This document shows positions 13,501 to 24,979 of a stretch of 64,000 nucleotides of DNA, piece by piece. The position numbers and the translations under genes were made by a program. How positions within the stretch are numbered: the first letter of the stretch is position 1; the number at the start of each line of letters is the position of its first letter. The stretch is taken from the NCBI GenBank assembly GCA_947034885.2, contig OX344751.2, positions 36,011,582-36,075,581 of the forward strand, read 5' to 3'. The notes below the pieces were generated by a model. The model did not search any database, was not told the DNA's origin, and was given only the letters and a program-made list of their open reading frames with translations. This stretch comes from Thuidium tamariscinum (lineage: Eukaryota > Streptophyta > Bryopsida > Hypnales > Thuidiaceae).

Positions 13501-16500
13501 CTATGAACATGTTATGCAAGTAGTAATCGTTTATGTAATATGTAATTATGTATCCGAACACGCATGTCAGTAATACATAGAACTGGATAGAGATAAATTT
13601 ATAATCACTAAAAGCTACCAAATTTTGATGTTGGTAATTAGTGAAGGGCATTTCATAGGCATTAGGAAGTTGAAGAGACTTACGTAAAACCTAGCAGTGG
13701 GCACAAATAAAGAGTATTTTTTTATTAAACTCACTCCATAAAAAATGATTGTCATGTTCTATTGAACTTCAAGGATGTCACGACTTCAACATTGTGTACT
13801 GTATAACATAATTTCGCTTCTGAGATTTATATTGAAATCCACAAAAGTGTTCAGTGAAAGTCTATATGTTAAAAAAATTTGCAGGAGATTGACCTTCGTT
13901 TTGGTGTATTGCTTTTGCTCCACTTTTGTTGTCCCCCAGTCCACGTAATTTGTGAAAATTATGCTTGCCTATGTTGTCTTCATGGTGTTTTCGATCTAAT
14001 TAAGGGACAATGAAGTGCTTAGTTCATGTTATTATATTTTTTTCAGACGAGAGAATGGGCATTTAAGATGTAGGAATGTATTTGATTCCAGAAGGTGAAC
14101 CACTGGAAAGCCCTGAGGGCTTCCCAAGTGTAAAGAAAATGAAGATATTAACCTTTGAATTTGAGGATAGATGTGAAGAACTACCCCCTTTCATGTTTTA
14201 GGGACTGTGTTACCATGCATAGTTGAAGTAGAATCTGAAGGAATGGTTTTCTTGTGCTTAATTACTGTCATGGGAAAAACATGTTTGAAATTACAGAACT
14301 GCAGTTCATGTAAGGTTAGGAAGTGCAGAATGGCATTTCCATGTAGGATAGAATAAAATTGAAGTAATCATGGTGCGGATGCTTCAGAGCAGGATGACTA
14401 ATCTCAAAGGAACATTAAGAGTTTTTAGTGAAGTGTTCTTCTTAGGAAGACTTTTAAAATTTTATACAGTGGGAATTAATAATTAAGTAGAAAGTGAGGC
14501 AAATTCAGCCAGTTTTGTGTTCATTGATTAAGATACTTTTAAATATTCCTTTTGTAAAAAGGGGATCAGATTGTCAAAAATAGGGTTCAGTAGGTAGAGT
14601 ACTTTAGTTGTGAAAGTGCATTTGAATTCCTCATGAATAATGTGGAATGAATCAACAGAATTCGTGGTAACTAATCCCCAATTAATTTATTGGTGGATGC
14701 TGCCACCTTGTCATGTGAAACTGAATTCCTATTCTGTCAGTAGAAGCTTAGGCAAATGTGCGTGTCTGCCCTCCTTTTATTCGGAAATTATTTATTAATT
14801 TTGCTTTGAAGAAGCTGAGTACTGTGAGTAGATGATGGAATTTTTTGAGGGGTAGGATGATGTCTGCAAGAAAGTGAAGTTGTCCATCAGGGACATTTAT
14901 GTGAAGTTGAATGATTTGGAGGGATGATTTGGAAAAACAACAAAGACTTGTACATAAAGAATGGAATAAGACTAAAGGAAATGGCATGCTTTAGTCTCCT
15001 TGAATATTTCAGAGTCTTGGTAGTTCTATTACCTTCTGCTATTCTGACATTGTTTTTTTTCATTATTTCAGGACCTCCCAGTGCGTCATGTTCTTGACGT
15101 CATGCATTGCGAAATTTTTTTATCAGAGAACATTCTGAGGACCACAATGGGAGAGAAGGACACGCCAGCTGTGAGAGCTGATATACAAGCACGTGGAATA
15201 CGACCTCATCTCCATTTACAAGCTAGAGGTGCAAACCCTGATCGACTTCACATGCCAAATGCATCATATGTATTGAGCTCAAATGATAAGGCAAAGGTGT
15301 TTCGAGTGTTGAAGAATCTAAGGACTCCTACACATTATGTCTCAGCACTGCATAACAAAATTAGCAAAGGCAAGCTCAGTGGCTTGAAGTCACATGATTT
15401 TCATGTATTGTTACAACAGATTCTACCGTTATGTTACCGGAGGATTTCGAACAAGCCTCTTGCCGGTGCAATCATACGATTGGGAAGACTGTTTCAAAAG
15501 ATTTGTGCAAAGTCTGTCGATCGGGATGAAAAGGAGCAACTGAAAGTTGAATCTGCAGAGACTATGTGTATATTGGAAAAAGAAATGCCCCCATCTTTTT
15601 TCGACATCATGTCCCACATGCCGCCCCATTTGGTTGAAGAGTTGTTTTTGTGTGGACCGGTTCATACGAGATGGATGTATCCGTATGAACGTTACTTCAA
15701 GAACTTGAAAGGATATGTTAGAAATTTAGCAAAGCCCGAGGGTAGCATTGCCATTGGTTATGAAGCGGAAGAGGCATTGGGATTCATCACCGAGTACATG
15801 TCTGAATATAACATGACATCTCGAAGAGTTTGGGATGACAAAGAGGAGCCGTCGATGGTGGATGAGATTGTGGAGGGTAAAGGGAAATTCAAGCTGCTGT
15901 CGGAGGAACTACGAAGCCAAATGCACGATTTCGTATTGGACAACGCATCCCACATTGAACCGTTTCGCAGGTTAGTGTCTGAATTATTATCTTCTGCATG
16001 GTAAAGGTGTATATAAGAATAAGTGGTTTCTTACTAATAAATGAGTGAGTTACAGAACTTGTAGGACGTTTGCCTACAGCAAGAGTCCTCATGTTACCTT
16101 GGCAGTCGTGTCATTTGTGTCACATTTAGCGCCTATGTGAGGTGAAGTGAGTCTGTTTAGAATTGACCCTAAAATGTGCTCTGCAATGTTTAATTCCTGG
16201 AGGTGTGACACATTCTTGATCTAATGATTTAGGGATTGAATTAATTTCGATGTAATTGAGGAAGCACTTTTCTAAAGAAGCTTTGGGACAAGTCAAACTT
16301 CTTGGTGAACCATTCAATAATAATTTCACAGTCATGTTTGAACAGTAGCCATAGGTAGAAAAAAGGACTGGAGTCATATTGAACAAAGAATTGCAAAGTT
16401 GATTACCTGTTTGGAGACAATGAAGACCGGGAACAGAATTGGCAATACTTATAAGAAAAACAGAAGTCCTGTAAACAAATTTTTAACATGTAAGTAGTAC

Positions 16501-19363
16501 CTCTAGAGAGGTAATTATGATTTTCTGGAGTGCAATTGATGTTTTCAATGAAATTAGCAGCCTGTCATAAGGGAGGAGATCCATAGACCGACCATGTAAG
16601 GGTTGGAACAGAATTTTGGGCGGGTGAAACGTTTAGAATTTTTTTTCCAATTAATTTATTTTGGAAGACAGCTTGAAAAGGCATCTAATCCAAGTCGTTT
16701 CATATGTTTTGGAGCTCTGTAGAGTTAGTTATGAATTTCTGAAGTCAATATGGCATAAGCCTCTATAACCGCCCACCCCCTCAAATGTTATTGTACACAT
16801 AAAAGATCATCATGTACCATGAAAAGAAATTCTAATGGGGGAGTGGTTTTCGAGTCTGAGAGGTTTTCAAGCATGAGCAATTGTCGAGCCTCTTCCCTTA
16901 GAACAGTAACCATGAAATGAAGGAAGCGAAGTGCATGTCTATCATAATCAGTTCAGAAGCATAGTGTACTGTACAAGGAAAGTCATGCATAGAAATGTAT
17001 GTCACTAACGGAAATTGAGTTGTCAGTAACAGAAATTCAGTTCACGTGACCATGAATGTAAGGAATGAAGTTTCAAAGAATGGGAAGGTGTTAGCTTGTC
17101 AAATGTATCTGCAAAACAGGAAATCATGTTTTATTAAGATATGAGTACAAAAATAAGTTTATTAGGCAGGTAGTATAAGTTGTCAGGGATGATGTGTAAT
17201 GGAATTCTAAGGAGAGTAGAATCAGAGTTACCAGTTTTTTGAAAGATTGAGTTCAAAGCAGGGTAGCTCTCATTTAATCCTACCATGCTAATCTCAGAGT
17301 AATGACCTTGTAGTATGAACTTGTCAGAATGAATATGGTATGGTTTTGTATTACGAACATGTGATACTTGTGTGTGAACCTCTGTAGGGCATTGTGACAT
17401 ACTTTTGGCCCAGTGGAACTTTTGTCAATGTGTTTGACAAGTGTATTACACTTCTCAGTGGATTGAGTAAACCATATTTATGAGTAGATGGTGTTTGACT
17501 GGAGTTGAGTAGAGTGGTAATAGTGTGAGGGTGGAGGCTTGAAAACCACTGAGGCTTCAAAATAGGTCACCTTCTGTAATGTATATTTAAGGTACATGAT
17601 GATTTTTTATTTTGAGAATATTGTACAAGCAGTGAACATTTGAGGGGTGGGCGGTTTTGGAGCCCTAAGCCATAATATTGACTTCAGAAATTCATAAGTA
17701 ATTCTACGGAGCTCCTAAAAATATGAAAGGACTTTGGAAGGATGCCAATTCAAGCTGTCTTTCAAGAAGAATTCACTAGAAAAAACTTCAAGGTGTTTCA
17801 CCTGCATAGAATTTTGTTCCAGCCCTTAGATTGTAGGTCTATGGCCCTCGTCCCTTATGATTGACTTATAAAGAAGATTCCTATGTAAGCAGGGTACTCT
17901 AGAAATGATAAAAACTATTTTCATTGTCAATGTGAATCATGGGAATGGGGAAATCAACCTGGAAGAAATATAAATATGTTGGAGACCATAAATATTGATT
18001 GTCTAAGAAAAGGGATGTTGTATATGAGTGGAAAAGGAAAATGTGCTGGAAGGTTCAATTTTGAGCAGAAATTTGAATGTTGTTTTCATTTTCAATGAAG
18101 AAATAGATGTGTGCAGAGAAAGCGGTGGGAAGCAGTCAAATTGATTTGAACATGTCTTAAGTAATAAGATGCGAAGGGTGTGTTATGCCATATATAGGAG
18201 TTGGAAGAGGACAGTGAATACTACCAGCCGCTTCGCATCAGTATTGCAAATTATAGAGAGGGATGGAGGAAAGATGCATCGTTACAGTAATGTTCTCATA
18301 AGTTGCAGTGATGTTCTTGTAAGTTCCAGTAATGTTGTCATAAGTTCGTGGAAGACATACATGTTTGAGATATATAGGGTAAGTAAATGTGAACCATAAT
18401 AAACAGTCCTGAACTGTATTGTCTTGCAATTGATTATGTGGTTTTGCTTAACACTTAAAATATTGTGTGAACTTCCACAGGAGGTATGAGGCAATATGGC
18501 AGGAGAGGGCAAATGCACGAAACGAATTTCGTCGAAGACATCCACACAGAGCTGGTAGAAGAGGACCCCCATATCCCCTTGGATTGGAAGAAATTCCAGC
18601 ATTTGCAAGATGGCTGGAAGAAGATGTGGAGAAGGCTATCCAGGAAGGACAGGTGGTTCAGCAGGATGTGCAGGACTCATCAAAATTGCCTTCTTTACAT
18701 GCCAAGAACTTTAGAAGCATGTATGCATATGGGTATCACTTCCGAGTGAAGAGTGCTGAGCAGAGCATTACAAGTACTCGAGATAGTGGTGTAGCAGCAA
18801 TTTTCAGGCAACCATGCCGATCAGGGAGGCGAGATTGCAACGTCATAAATGATGAGCTCGAATATGTTGGTGAAATTGAGGAGATTGTGGAGCTAGACTA
18901 TGGGGGACACTGCATTTTGCTACTTGTCTGTGATTGGGTTAAAGCAAACTACAGAGGTAGGAATGCAACAATGAAAAAGGATGAATGGGACTTCTGCATG
19001 GCAAATTTCAGGGTACGAGTTCCCTTTGGTTATGAGTCATTTGCTTTCCCTATTCATTGCCAGCAGGTGTTTTTTTCAGATGATGAGGATGAGCCAGGTT
19101 GGAAGGTAGTCTTACGAACTGAGGTGAGGGGACGTAGAATTGATATTGAAGCTGAAGAGCTAGGGGAGCCGGAAATGTTTGCCATGGGGCAAACTGCAGA
19201 CTATGAGGGTTTGCAGGTACCAGATGAAGTTCCTGGAAGTTTTCCAAATGAAGCAGCAGAAGGTAGGGACATCGAAATCAACCAAGTGCTCAACCAAGGG
19301 CTTGAAGAAAATCCGATGATGTTTGATAGGGATGTCGGGGAGTCCTCAGAAGATGAATTTTGA
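10552..19363 (+). CDS. CACTA (En/Spm-type) Tnp2 transposase, four exons, apparently intact
   Basis: This encodes a Tnp2/TNPD-like transposase that would cut CACTA elements at their ends. My model joins exons 10552-10731, 11095-12555, 15072-15970 and 18481-19363. Every junction is GT..AG, the phases agree (0, 0, 2) and the total gives 1140 residues with no internal stop. Exon 1 resembles the transposase-associated domain (C-x2-C and a following MHH). Exon 2 carries the Transposase_21 core, with GDGIIPF near residue 330, YNLPPWL and LIPGPKAP, and cysteine pairs such as CPICG. Exon 3 opens with HVLDVMHCE, the expected continuation of PYWK at the end of exon 2, and holds a DUF4218-like part. Exon 4 holds a DUF4216-like part (ELDYGGHC) and an acidic tail. 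Introns 2 and 3 are about 2.5 kb each. The start is the first ATG in frame; an upstream exon cannot be excluded. Whether it still moves or has been domesticated is not known. Confidence 0.85.
12556..15071 (+). other. Intron 2 of the Tnp2 gene
   Basis: Donor GTAAGT at 12556 and acceptor TTTCAG ending at 15071, in phase 0. The 2.5-kb interior is AT-rich, and I see no second gene or clear repeat inside it. Confidence 0.75.
16565..17860. mobile_element. Fold-back element with two 226-bp inverted arms, in Tnp2 intron 3
   Basis: The left arm (16565-16790) and right arm (17635-17860) are long imperfect inverted repeats of equal length. They begin TCATAAGGGAGGAGATCCAT and end with its near complement. 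The inner edges carry CCGCCCACCCCCTCAAATGTT and its near complement. The 844-bp centre encodes nothing I recognise. No clear target-site duplication was found next to the outer ends, so the superfamily (Mutator-like or another fold-back type) is open. The whole element sits inside the intron between exons 3 and 4 of the transposase gene, so it is a nested, non-disrupting insertion. Confidence 0.75.
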
Positions 19364-19811
19364 GGCATACAAGTATGTGCATGAGGTAAGTGCTAGTTAG
19401 AGAAACTACTTCACTGAGATTGGAATTCCATGATGTAGTAGTGCTAACATGGGAGTTACTGTTGTTATGTGTCCATGTAGTTTATAATAATCTGAATATT
19501 GTGATGTTGATGGTATGATTCAGTTGGAGTGAATTGAATGAAACAATTAGTAATAGGTCGCTTTGTAGTGAAAAAATGTGGAAGTCAAATTCACTGTATT
19601 TTTAAGAAGAGCATGGGAAGGGAGGACTAGCTTAGTGTAGGTGTATCTTATAGACAGAAGATTCTGGGTACAAATAGAGCATGTAGCATCGTTGCACCAT
19701 ATGGAGTTAGAAAATTAGGGCTGACTTGAACTAGACAATAATTTTTGAGTGTTTTTTACCCTGAAAACATAGAACAGAAGTGGAAGGATCTTGTTGGTAC
19801 AGTACTTGTGA

Positions 19812-20082
19812 GGTAGGTACACCCAGAAGTGCCACTTATTCGTACTTAGTCTACTTCCTGCTATTAATTAGTTCAAATTTTTATGTAGTGTCTTTGGCAA
19901 GTGAAAGCATGTTCCAGCGCACCAAAGAACTCAAGATTTGGATACCATATGCAAAAGTTATTAACAGTCAAAGTCTGTTTCTGAAAGCGCCATCAACAGC
20001 CGATGAGTAGGACTGATTTTGGAAATGTAAGTGCACTGTAGATGGCGCTTTTGGGAACATAGTGCTTCTAGGTGTACCTACC
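19812..20082. mobile_element. 271-bp TIR element (GGTAGGTACACC family), copy 1
   Basis: The ends are near-perfect inverted repeats, AGGTAGGTACACCCAGAAG on the left and the complement of CTTCTAGGTGTACCTACCT on the right. Inside are a second inverted pair built on ATGGCGCTTTT/AAAGCGCCAT and a conserved core (GATTTGGATACCATATGC). Copy 2 at 37615-37885 has exactly the same length and lies in the opposite direction. No target duplication is clear for this copy. It encodes no protein and would depend on a transposase elsewhere. Confidence 0.75.
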
Positions 20083-20434
20083 TGAATGGGAGTTTGTGTT
20101 GTCTTGAAAAATCAATGGTGGACAGAGGTAGAATAATTAGTAAATTTTTATATTCTTAGAAGACACGGTTAATGGAAAAACACTTAGTATGTTCTTCATG
20201 TCAAAACTGGCTTTGGTATAGCACCTCATACCTGAAAAGAAGGTGTGAAGTGAAGAGAATTTATTGGGAAGCAGAGTAGGTGGCATGTCCAGTGTGTAGC
20301 AAGAGGAATGGGAATAGAAGAGAAATTGGAAGGTGATGTAGTATCATTTGAAGAGAGTTATGTGGAAATCACAGGACTTTGCTTGCAAGAAAGGATGAAG
20401 AAATAATAATGAATGTGACCCATGTGTTAATTAA

Positions 20435-20654
20435 CCCTGAAGTGCCTCAGCCGTTTTTTGAATTTCTGCACATTTTTGCTTAAAGCTTTGTACAAATATG
20501 TAATTTATCATGATTTAATTAATTTGGTCATGAAGGAAGCTTGTTTTCTATGGACACTAGTCTCATATTTGATGAATGAGAAGTTTATTGGATTGAACAA
20601 TAGCTTGAAGCCCTAAGTCATCGTGCACAGTATGGACGTCCCAGGACTTCAGGG
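20435..20654. mobile_element. 220-bp piggyBac-like MITE flanked by TTAA
   Basis: The ends are CCCTGAAGT and ACTTCAGGG, and each is bordered directly by TTAA (20431-20434 and 20655-20658). A TTAA target duplication together with termini beginning CCC is the known signature of the piggyBac superfamily. The 220-bp interior is non-coding, so this would be a non-autonomous copy. A piggyBac transposase relic lies about 3 kb away at 22.9-24.9 kb, which supports the assignment, although I cannot show that the relic's ends match. Confidence 0.7.
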
Positions 20655-22788
20655 TTAATATAGGAAGTTCCAGGAAGAGTCAAAAGTGGAAGAAGAGTTT
20701 GGTTATTTTTTAAGGCAAAGGTTTGATCATGATAATTAGTAAAGGAAATAAAGGCATACCAATCTAGGTGACAGGAGAGGAAGTTGTGGGAACAGTAGTT
20801 GTGGAACCATTTGACAGCATGAATTATAGAGAGAGTGATATGTGAACATGGTTCATTAGAAAAAATAAAATTTCTGTAAAATTAAAGGAATAATGAGGTC
20901 ACTGTAATTAAAATGTTGCATGAGTGAAGTAACTGCAAATTTATAGGAAATGGAAGATGACAGTGTGTTCTCTTTGTGTGCATTATATGTACTGTGAGGT
21001 GGATACAGCCAAAGTGAGGACTAGTGAGAATGAGGAGCTTTGTAAGAGTGGATTAAGAAATTAGCCAAGCAAGGTGTCTAATATACAGCGGTCATCCTTG
21101 AACTAGCAAGATTTGTCTTAGGTAGTACTTATTTTCGTGATGCCCTGAATGGAATTGAAAAAAAAAATTACCAGAAGTGAACATTTGGTTGACCCTTTCA
21201 AGTAGTTATGAGATCAATGCTGCATATGTGATAGAAATGTCAAAGAAATTGAAAATGTAATGCACGGTAAGTTTATACAGCACCGAAAGAGATAGCATGA
21301 TTGAAAACAAGTAGAGTTCATTGAGCATGGAGCAGGAATTCAAGTGTACTCATCAGGAACTTGAAGGCATGTGAATATGGTGCAGGAATGGTATATTGAA
21401 ATGCAATCAAGTAAATTTGATGCCACCCCCCCATAGCAACTGAAGGGAGTGGACGTCGGAACTGAATCCTAAATGGAGCCTTAGGTGTCAATAGAGCACC
21501 AAAGTAGTCTGTTTTAATTTTGATGATGAGTAGCCATTATTGCTATCTATTGCTTTTTATTATGTTAACCCATTAACATATAAATGTTGGGGATTCTGTT
21601 GGGTGGGCACAGGAATGAGTTCAATGAAGTGAAGGTAATTTTTCAATTCAATGAGGATGATGGAAGGTGTTAGAGAATTACTGCCAGAGTTAGGAGAAGG
21701 TAGGTCTGATCCCTTTCAAGCAAATTTGTTTCACGAAGAAGTGTACATGAGCAACGCCCATGCGACTTACTCGTGATGTGGGGCTAAATTAGCATAGAAT
21801 TGGTGTTGTGGAACTTGTCATTTTAGAATTCTTGTGTATCCTTGGAACATGGTGACTGACCTTATTCCGTAGGAGTTTGAAGATATTGTATGCAGTGCAG
21901 TAATAACTTAGGTAGGACCTGTGAAACTGTTAGAATTCTTTGAATGCTAAGCTTAGAAAATGAAAGGTTGCTGTGCACATGCATTTATGTAGTAATAGAA
22001 GCAGGTGTGCAATTGTTTTGGAATCCAGTTCTGAATACCAATTATCTATCTTGTGAATGCTTTTTTTCTGTAATGATTTAATGAACTAATTGGGGAGATT
22101 GAAAAAGAAATTGGGGTCAGGAGCTAGGAACTGAATGGAGATTCATGGTTTCTTTTGTGTAGTGAACTTTCAATTAGTGCAAGATTGTTGTGTATGTCCA
22201 TATGTTTAAGGCAGTATGATATTGATTGCAACTGCTACAGGTGGTGGAAACCAGTTCCCTATATAGTGTGGCCGTGAAGGAAGTGAGCATTTGTCCATTG
22301 CATGGAGTCACATAAATTAAAGTCAACTAGTTTAATATGATGTGGAGGTTCTTAGAAATTATGAAAATGTATCAGCAGAAGTTCAATGAAGAAGTTGAAG
22401 AAATGGAAACCTTTGTATCATTGGTTCATTTGTTGATGTGTTTTCTCAGTCTTTAATGTTTTCCAAGCATTTCACTTGAAATTAAAAATACTTGAGGACA
22501 ACATAATCAATCCATATGGCAAATGATGTACACATGATATTCAGGATGGACAGTGAATTAAAGTTTAACTTCACTTTTCAAAGACAAAATGGTTTGCAAT
22601 TATTGAAAGGGAGATGAAACTTGAAAAACAGAATTGCTCTTGTTACCACAAAAAAGTACTACCCAAATTAACAGAAACGATTGGGGATTTTTGACCAAAG
22701 TAACATACATGTCAGAATTTTGTTACTATAGTCATTTCACCGACCAAATTAATAGAAAAGTGTTGCTGTTTTGTTAATCCAGTCACTA

Positions 22789-22802
22789 TTTTTCTACTAG
22801 TG
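22789..22802. mobile_element. Candidate right terminus of a CACTA transposon
   Basis: The sequence TTTTTCTACTAGTG reads on the other strand as CACTAGTAGAAAAA, which matches the terminal inverted repeat of many plant CACTA elements. The preceding 150 bases hold short related motifs (AAATTAACAG, AAATTAATAG, TTTGTTAAT, TTTGTTACT), like subterminal repeats. It lies 3.4 kb past the Tnp2 gene in the right orientation for a 3' end. A matching left end was not found between 3.6 and 10.5 kb, so ownership is inferred. Confidence 0.5.
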
Positions 22803-22886
22803 GAGGTTGCCAATTGGAATTATCAGGTTCAGTAGTTCCAAATTTGGGGGTAGGGTTTGTGGCCACTGAAGTCAGAAAAGGCATCA

Positions 22887-24876
22887 TGTCAAAAAGGGGG
22901 CGTGGGCGAGGCAAGCGGGGTTAGTCGAAATCACAACACAAGCCCAGAGGGTGGGTACTACCCGAAATTGTACCCACCCCAACATCACCTCCTTTTTTGC
23001 AGTCAAGTCGCGTGCACCATTTGGAAGTAGGAAATTGCCCTGCATGTGGATCACTTCACCTTACATCTGACACTGAGAATGCATGCGTGCTATGGGAGCA
23101 ATTTTATTGGAGAACACCATCACAATCACCAACATCTGAGCGTGATCATTGTCAATGTTGTGCAAAGTAGGCTACCTCATCTATAATTGTGGCCACTAGT
23201 TTAGATTCGCCAAGAAGAAGCCTCCAACGATCACCCCTTGGAATCACAAATGCCTCAGAAATTCACCCCTTCCGTTTGGGGCCACAGCATCCTGGGCGAG
23301 CCATCAATTTGCGTAGTGCTTTTGAAAATGCCACAAGTATAAGGGATTTTGACCCTGACATCACTGACTTGGTAGCAGATTCTACACCAAGATTTCCAAT
23401 CACTTGGGAAGGCCTTCGTTTAGATTGGTGTTCGCAAGTTGTGGTGACGGCGGTTGATGAAGTGACTAACCTTGCAAGTGACAGGGTTCGAACTCCAATA
23501 GGGGGGGTAGTATCGGGTGTCTTCAAAATCAAGTGGCAGTAGGAACAACTCAGTTCCAAGACACGAATTACATTAGTAAGGAGGGGGACGATTTTAGTAC
23601 ACCATGATGTGTTGGTGTGCTTGATGCACCAAGGAGCCTTTTTGATGGGAGCAATGGATGGACAACCGATTCGTGTGATACTTCATGGGTGCCCGACTTT
23701 GCCAATTTCATAGGTAATAATTCTTCGAATGATGAAAATTCTGATTGGATTTTACTTGACACTGAATATTCATTAGATGCATCCATTAGAAGAAATTTGA
23801 GGGCATTAGGAGACTGCGGGTTCCCGGACTGCGGGAACGCAGTTTCTGCCCTGTGAACCCGAATCCTACGTGGTCGGGACACTGCCACGTAATATATATA
23901 TATATTTTTTTTTCAAAAAAAATAAAAAAATTTTGGACTTATTTTCATATTTCAGGACCCAAAAAAAAAAAAAAAAATTTTTTTTTTTTTTTTTTTTTCC
24001 ATAAAAGTCGGCCTGACGAGGATCTGCGGCATTGGGAGCCGTTTCGGGAACAGACCCGAAACGGTCTCCTAATGCCCTCAGATTTCATCTAATGGGACAC
24101 ACCTTTTTATTTTGAGAGGTATAGAGAATATATTTTCATAAATCCAATCCAAGCCGTAGTAGTAGAGGAAATTCACATGTTGTACAGGGATTCAGAGTGG
24201 GACTAGTCACGCCCTACACTCATCGGCAATTGAGCAACTTTCAAGGATCCGTTTCTTGGTTTCATGCAGCGACATACTCGTAACAAGCCTTCAGCACGTT
24301 CCTTTTTTGATTGTTGGTTTAACGATGTCTGCATGGACCAAATTGTCTTTGAGACGAACACTTACACCTTCCAACAATGCACCTACGTGAATGATCCAAG
24401 ACATAGAGGCCAACCAGGTGGAACGAATGGAGGACTATGGTGGATTCCTACTATAAGGCTGGAGATGCGAGTATTTTTTGGAGTCATGATGCTTATGGGA
24501 TTGAAGACTTTGCAATTTGTCAAGGACTTTTGGCGAGAAGACGTCTTTTGGTGGTGTGGTGTCATCTCCTTGGTGTTTTTCTGAAATCGCTTTGAGTCTC
24601 TCCTTCGTTGCATTCATTGCGTGGATAATTCCACGGCATGCCATAACGAAGATGACCCCTTTTACGACAAGTTATGGAAGGTCCATTGGCTGCTTGAAAT
24701 TTTGTAGCAATGTCATAGTCAACATACAATCCAAAGAAGTGGTTGACATGTGACAAAATTATGGTTCTCTATAGAGGCTTCAGATCACCTTGTAGGCAAT
24801 ACATGCCTGCCAAATCTACAAGGTATGGATTCAAAATTTGGACTGTGGTGTGTGTTGAATCAGTGTTCATTTGGTA
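22887..24876 (+). pseudogene. piggyBac transposase relic, interrupted by a MITE
   Basis: Separate open segments read in order as a piggyBac (DDE_Tnp_1_7) transposase. The first, from ATG at 22887, is stopped at 22923-22925. Then come 23189-23542, with an N-terminal-like sequence, and 23617-23783, which runs straight into the MITE at 23784. After the MITE, 24264-24584 gives the core (WIPTIRLEMRVFFGVMMLMG), 24586-24755 continues in another frame with ECNEGE-free conserved text such as YDKLWKVHWLLE, and 24756-24876 gives VLYRGFRSPCRQYMPAKSTRYGF. The last matches the family block around the first catalytic Asp. The regions for the other two catalytic Asp residues are absent. At least two frameshifts, a stop and the insertion make it non-functional. 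N-terminal joins are less certain than the core. Confidence 0.8.
23784..24094. mobile_element. MITE of the CATAAGAGG/GTTCCC family, copy inside the piggyBac relic
   Basis: The ends form an inverted repeat of about 30 bases, CATTAGAAGAAATTTGAGGG at the left and the near complement at the right. The interior shares blocks with the copies at 38551 and 59995: GAGACTGCG-GTTCCC near the left end, a CCACGT block, and GAAACGGTCTCCT near the right end. The centre is a long run of A followed by T (about 23960-23998), which can fold back on itself. It splits the open frame of the transposase relic, so it inserted after the piggyBac. Confidence 0.78.
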
Positions 24877-24907
24877 GTATTGAGCCTTCTACACAAGCCT
24901 AGTTCCT

Positions 24908-24979
24908 TGAGTCGTAGCGGTAGACGTACACAAGTGGAGACCTCTCATTTTGAGCCACGGTTCGACTCCAATTATTGGG
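24908..24979 (+). repeat. tRNA-like sequence with A and B boxes, possible SINE head
   Basis: GGTTCGACTCC at 24959-24969 matches the RNA polymerase III B box, and GTAGCGGTAGACG at about 24914 resembles an A box. The spacing of about 44 bases is that of a tRNA gene. The acceptor and T stems do not pair, so it is not an intact tRNA. A tRNA-derived SINE head or decayed tRNA is the simplest reading. No SINE tail or target duplication was found. Confidence 0.35.

Larger units (their letters stand above)
19364..22788. other. Repeat-bearing tail between the Tnp2 gene and the CACTA-like terminus
   Basis: No further gene is recognised here. The stretch contains the 271-bp TIR element and the TTAA-flanked element listed separately. 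If the terminus at 22802 belongs to the same transposon, this is its 3' non-coding part and might hide a poorly conserved accessory (TNPA-like) gene, which I could not identify. Confidence 0.4.

Noticed and set aside
23483..23496. GGTTCGAACTCC as a tRNA B box
   Set aside because: It lies within the piggyBac open segment, has one extra base for the consensus, and has no A box at the right distance.
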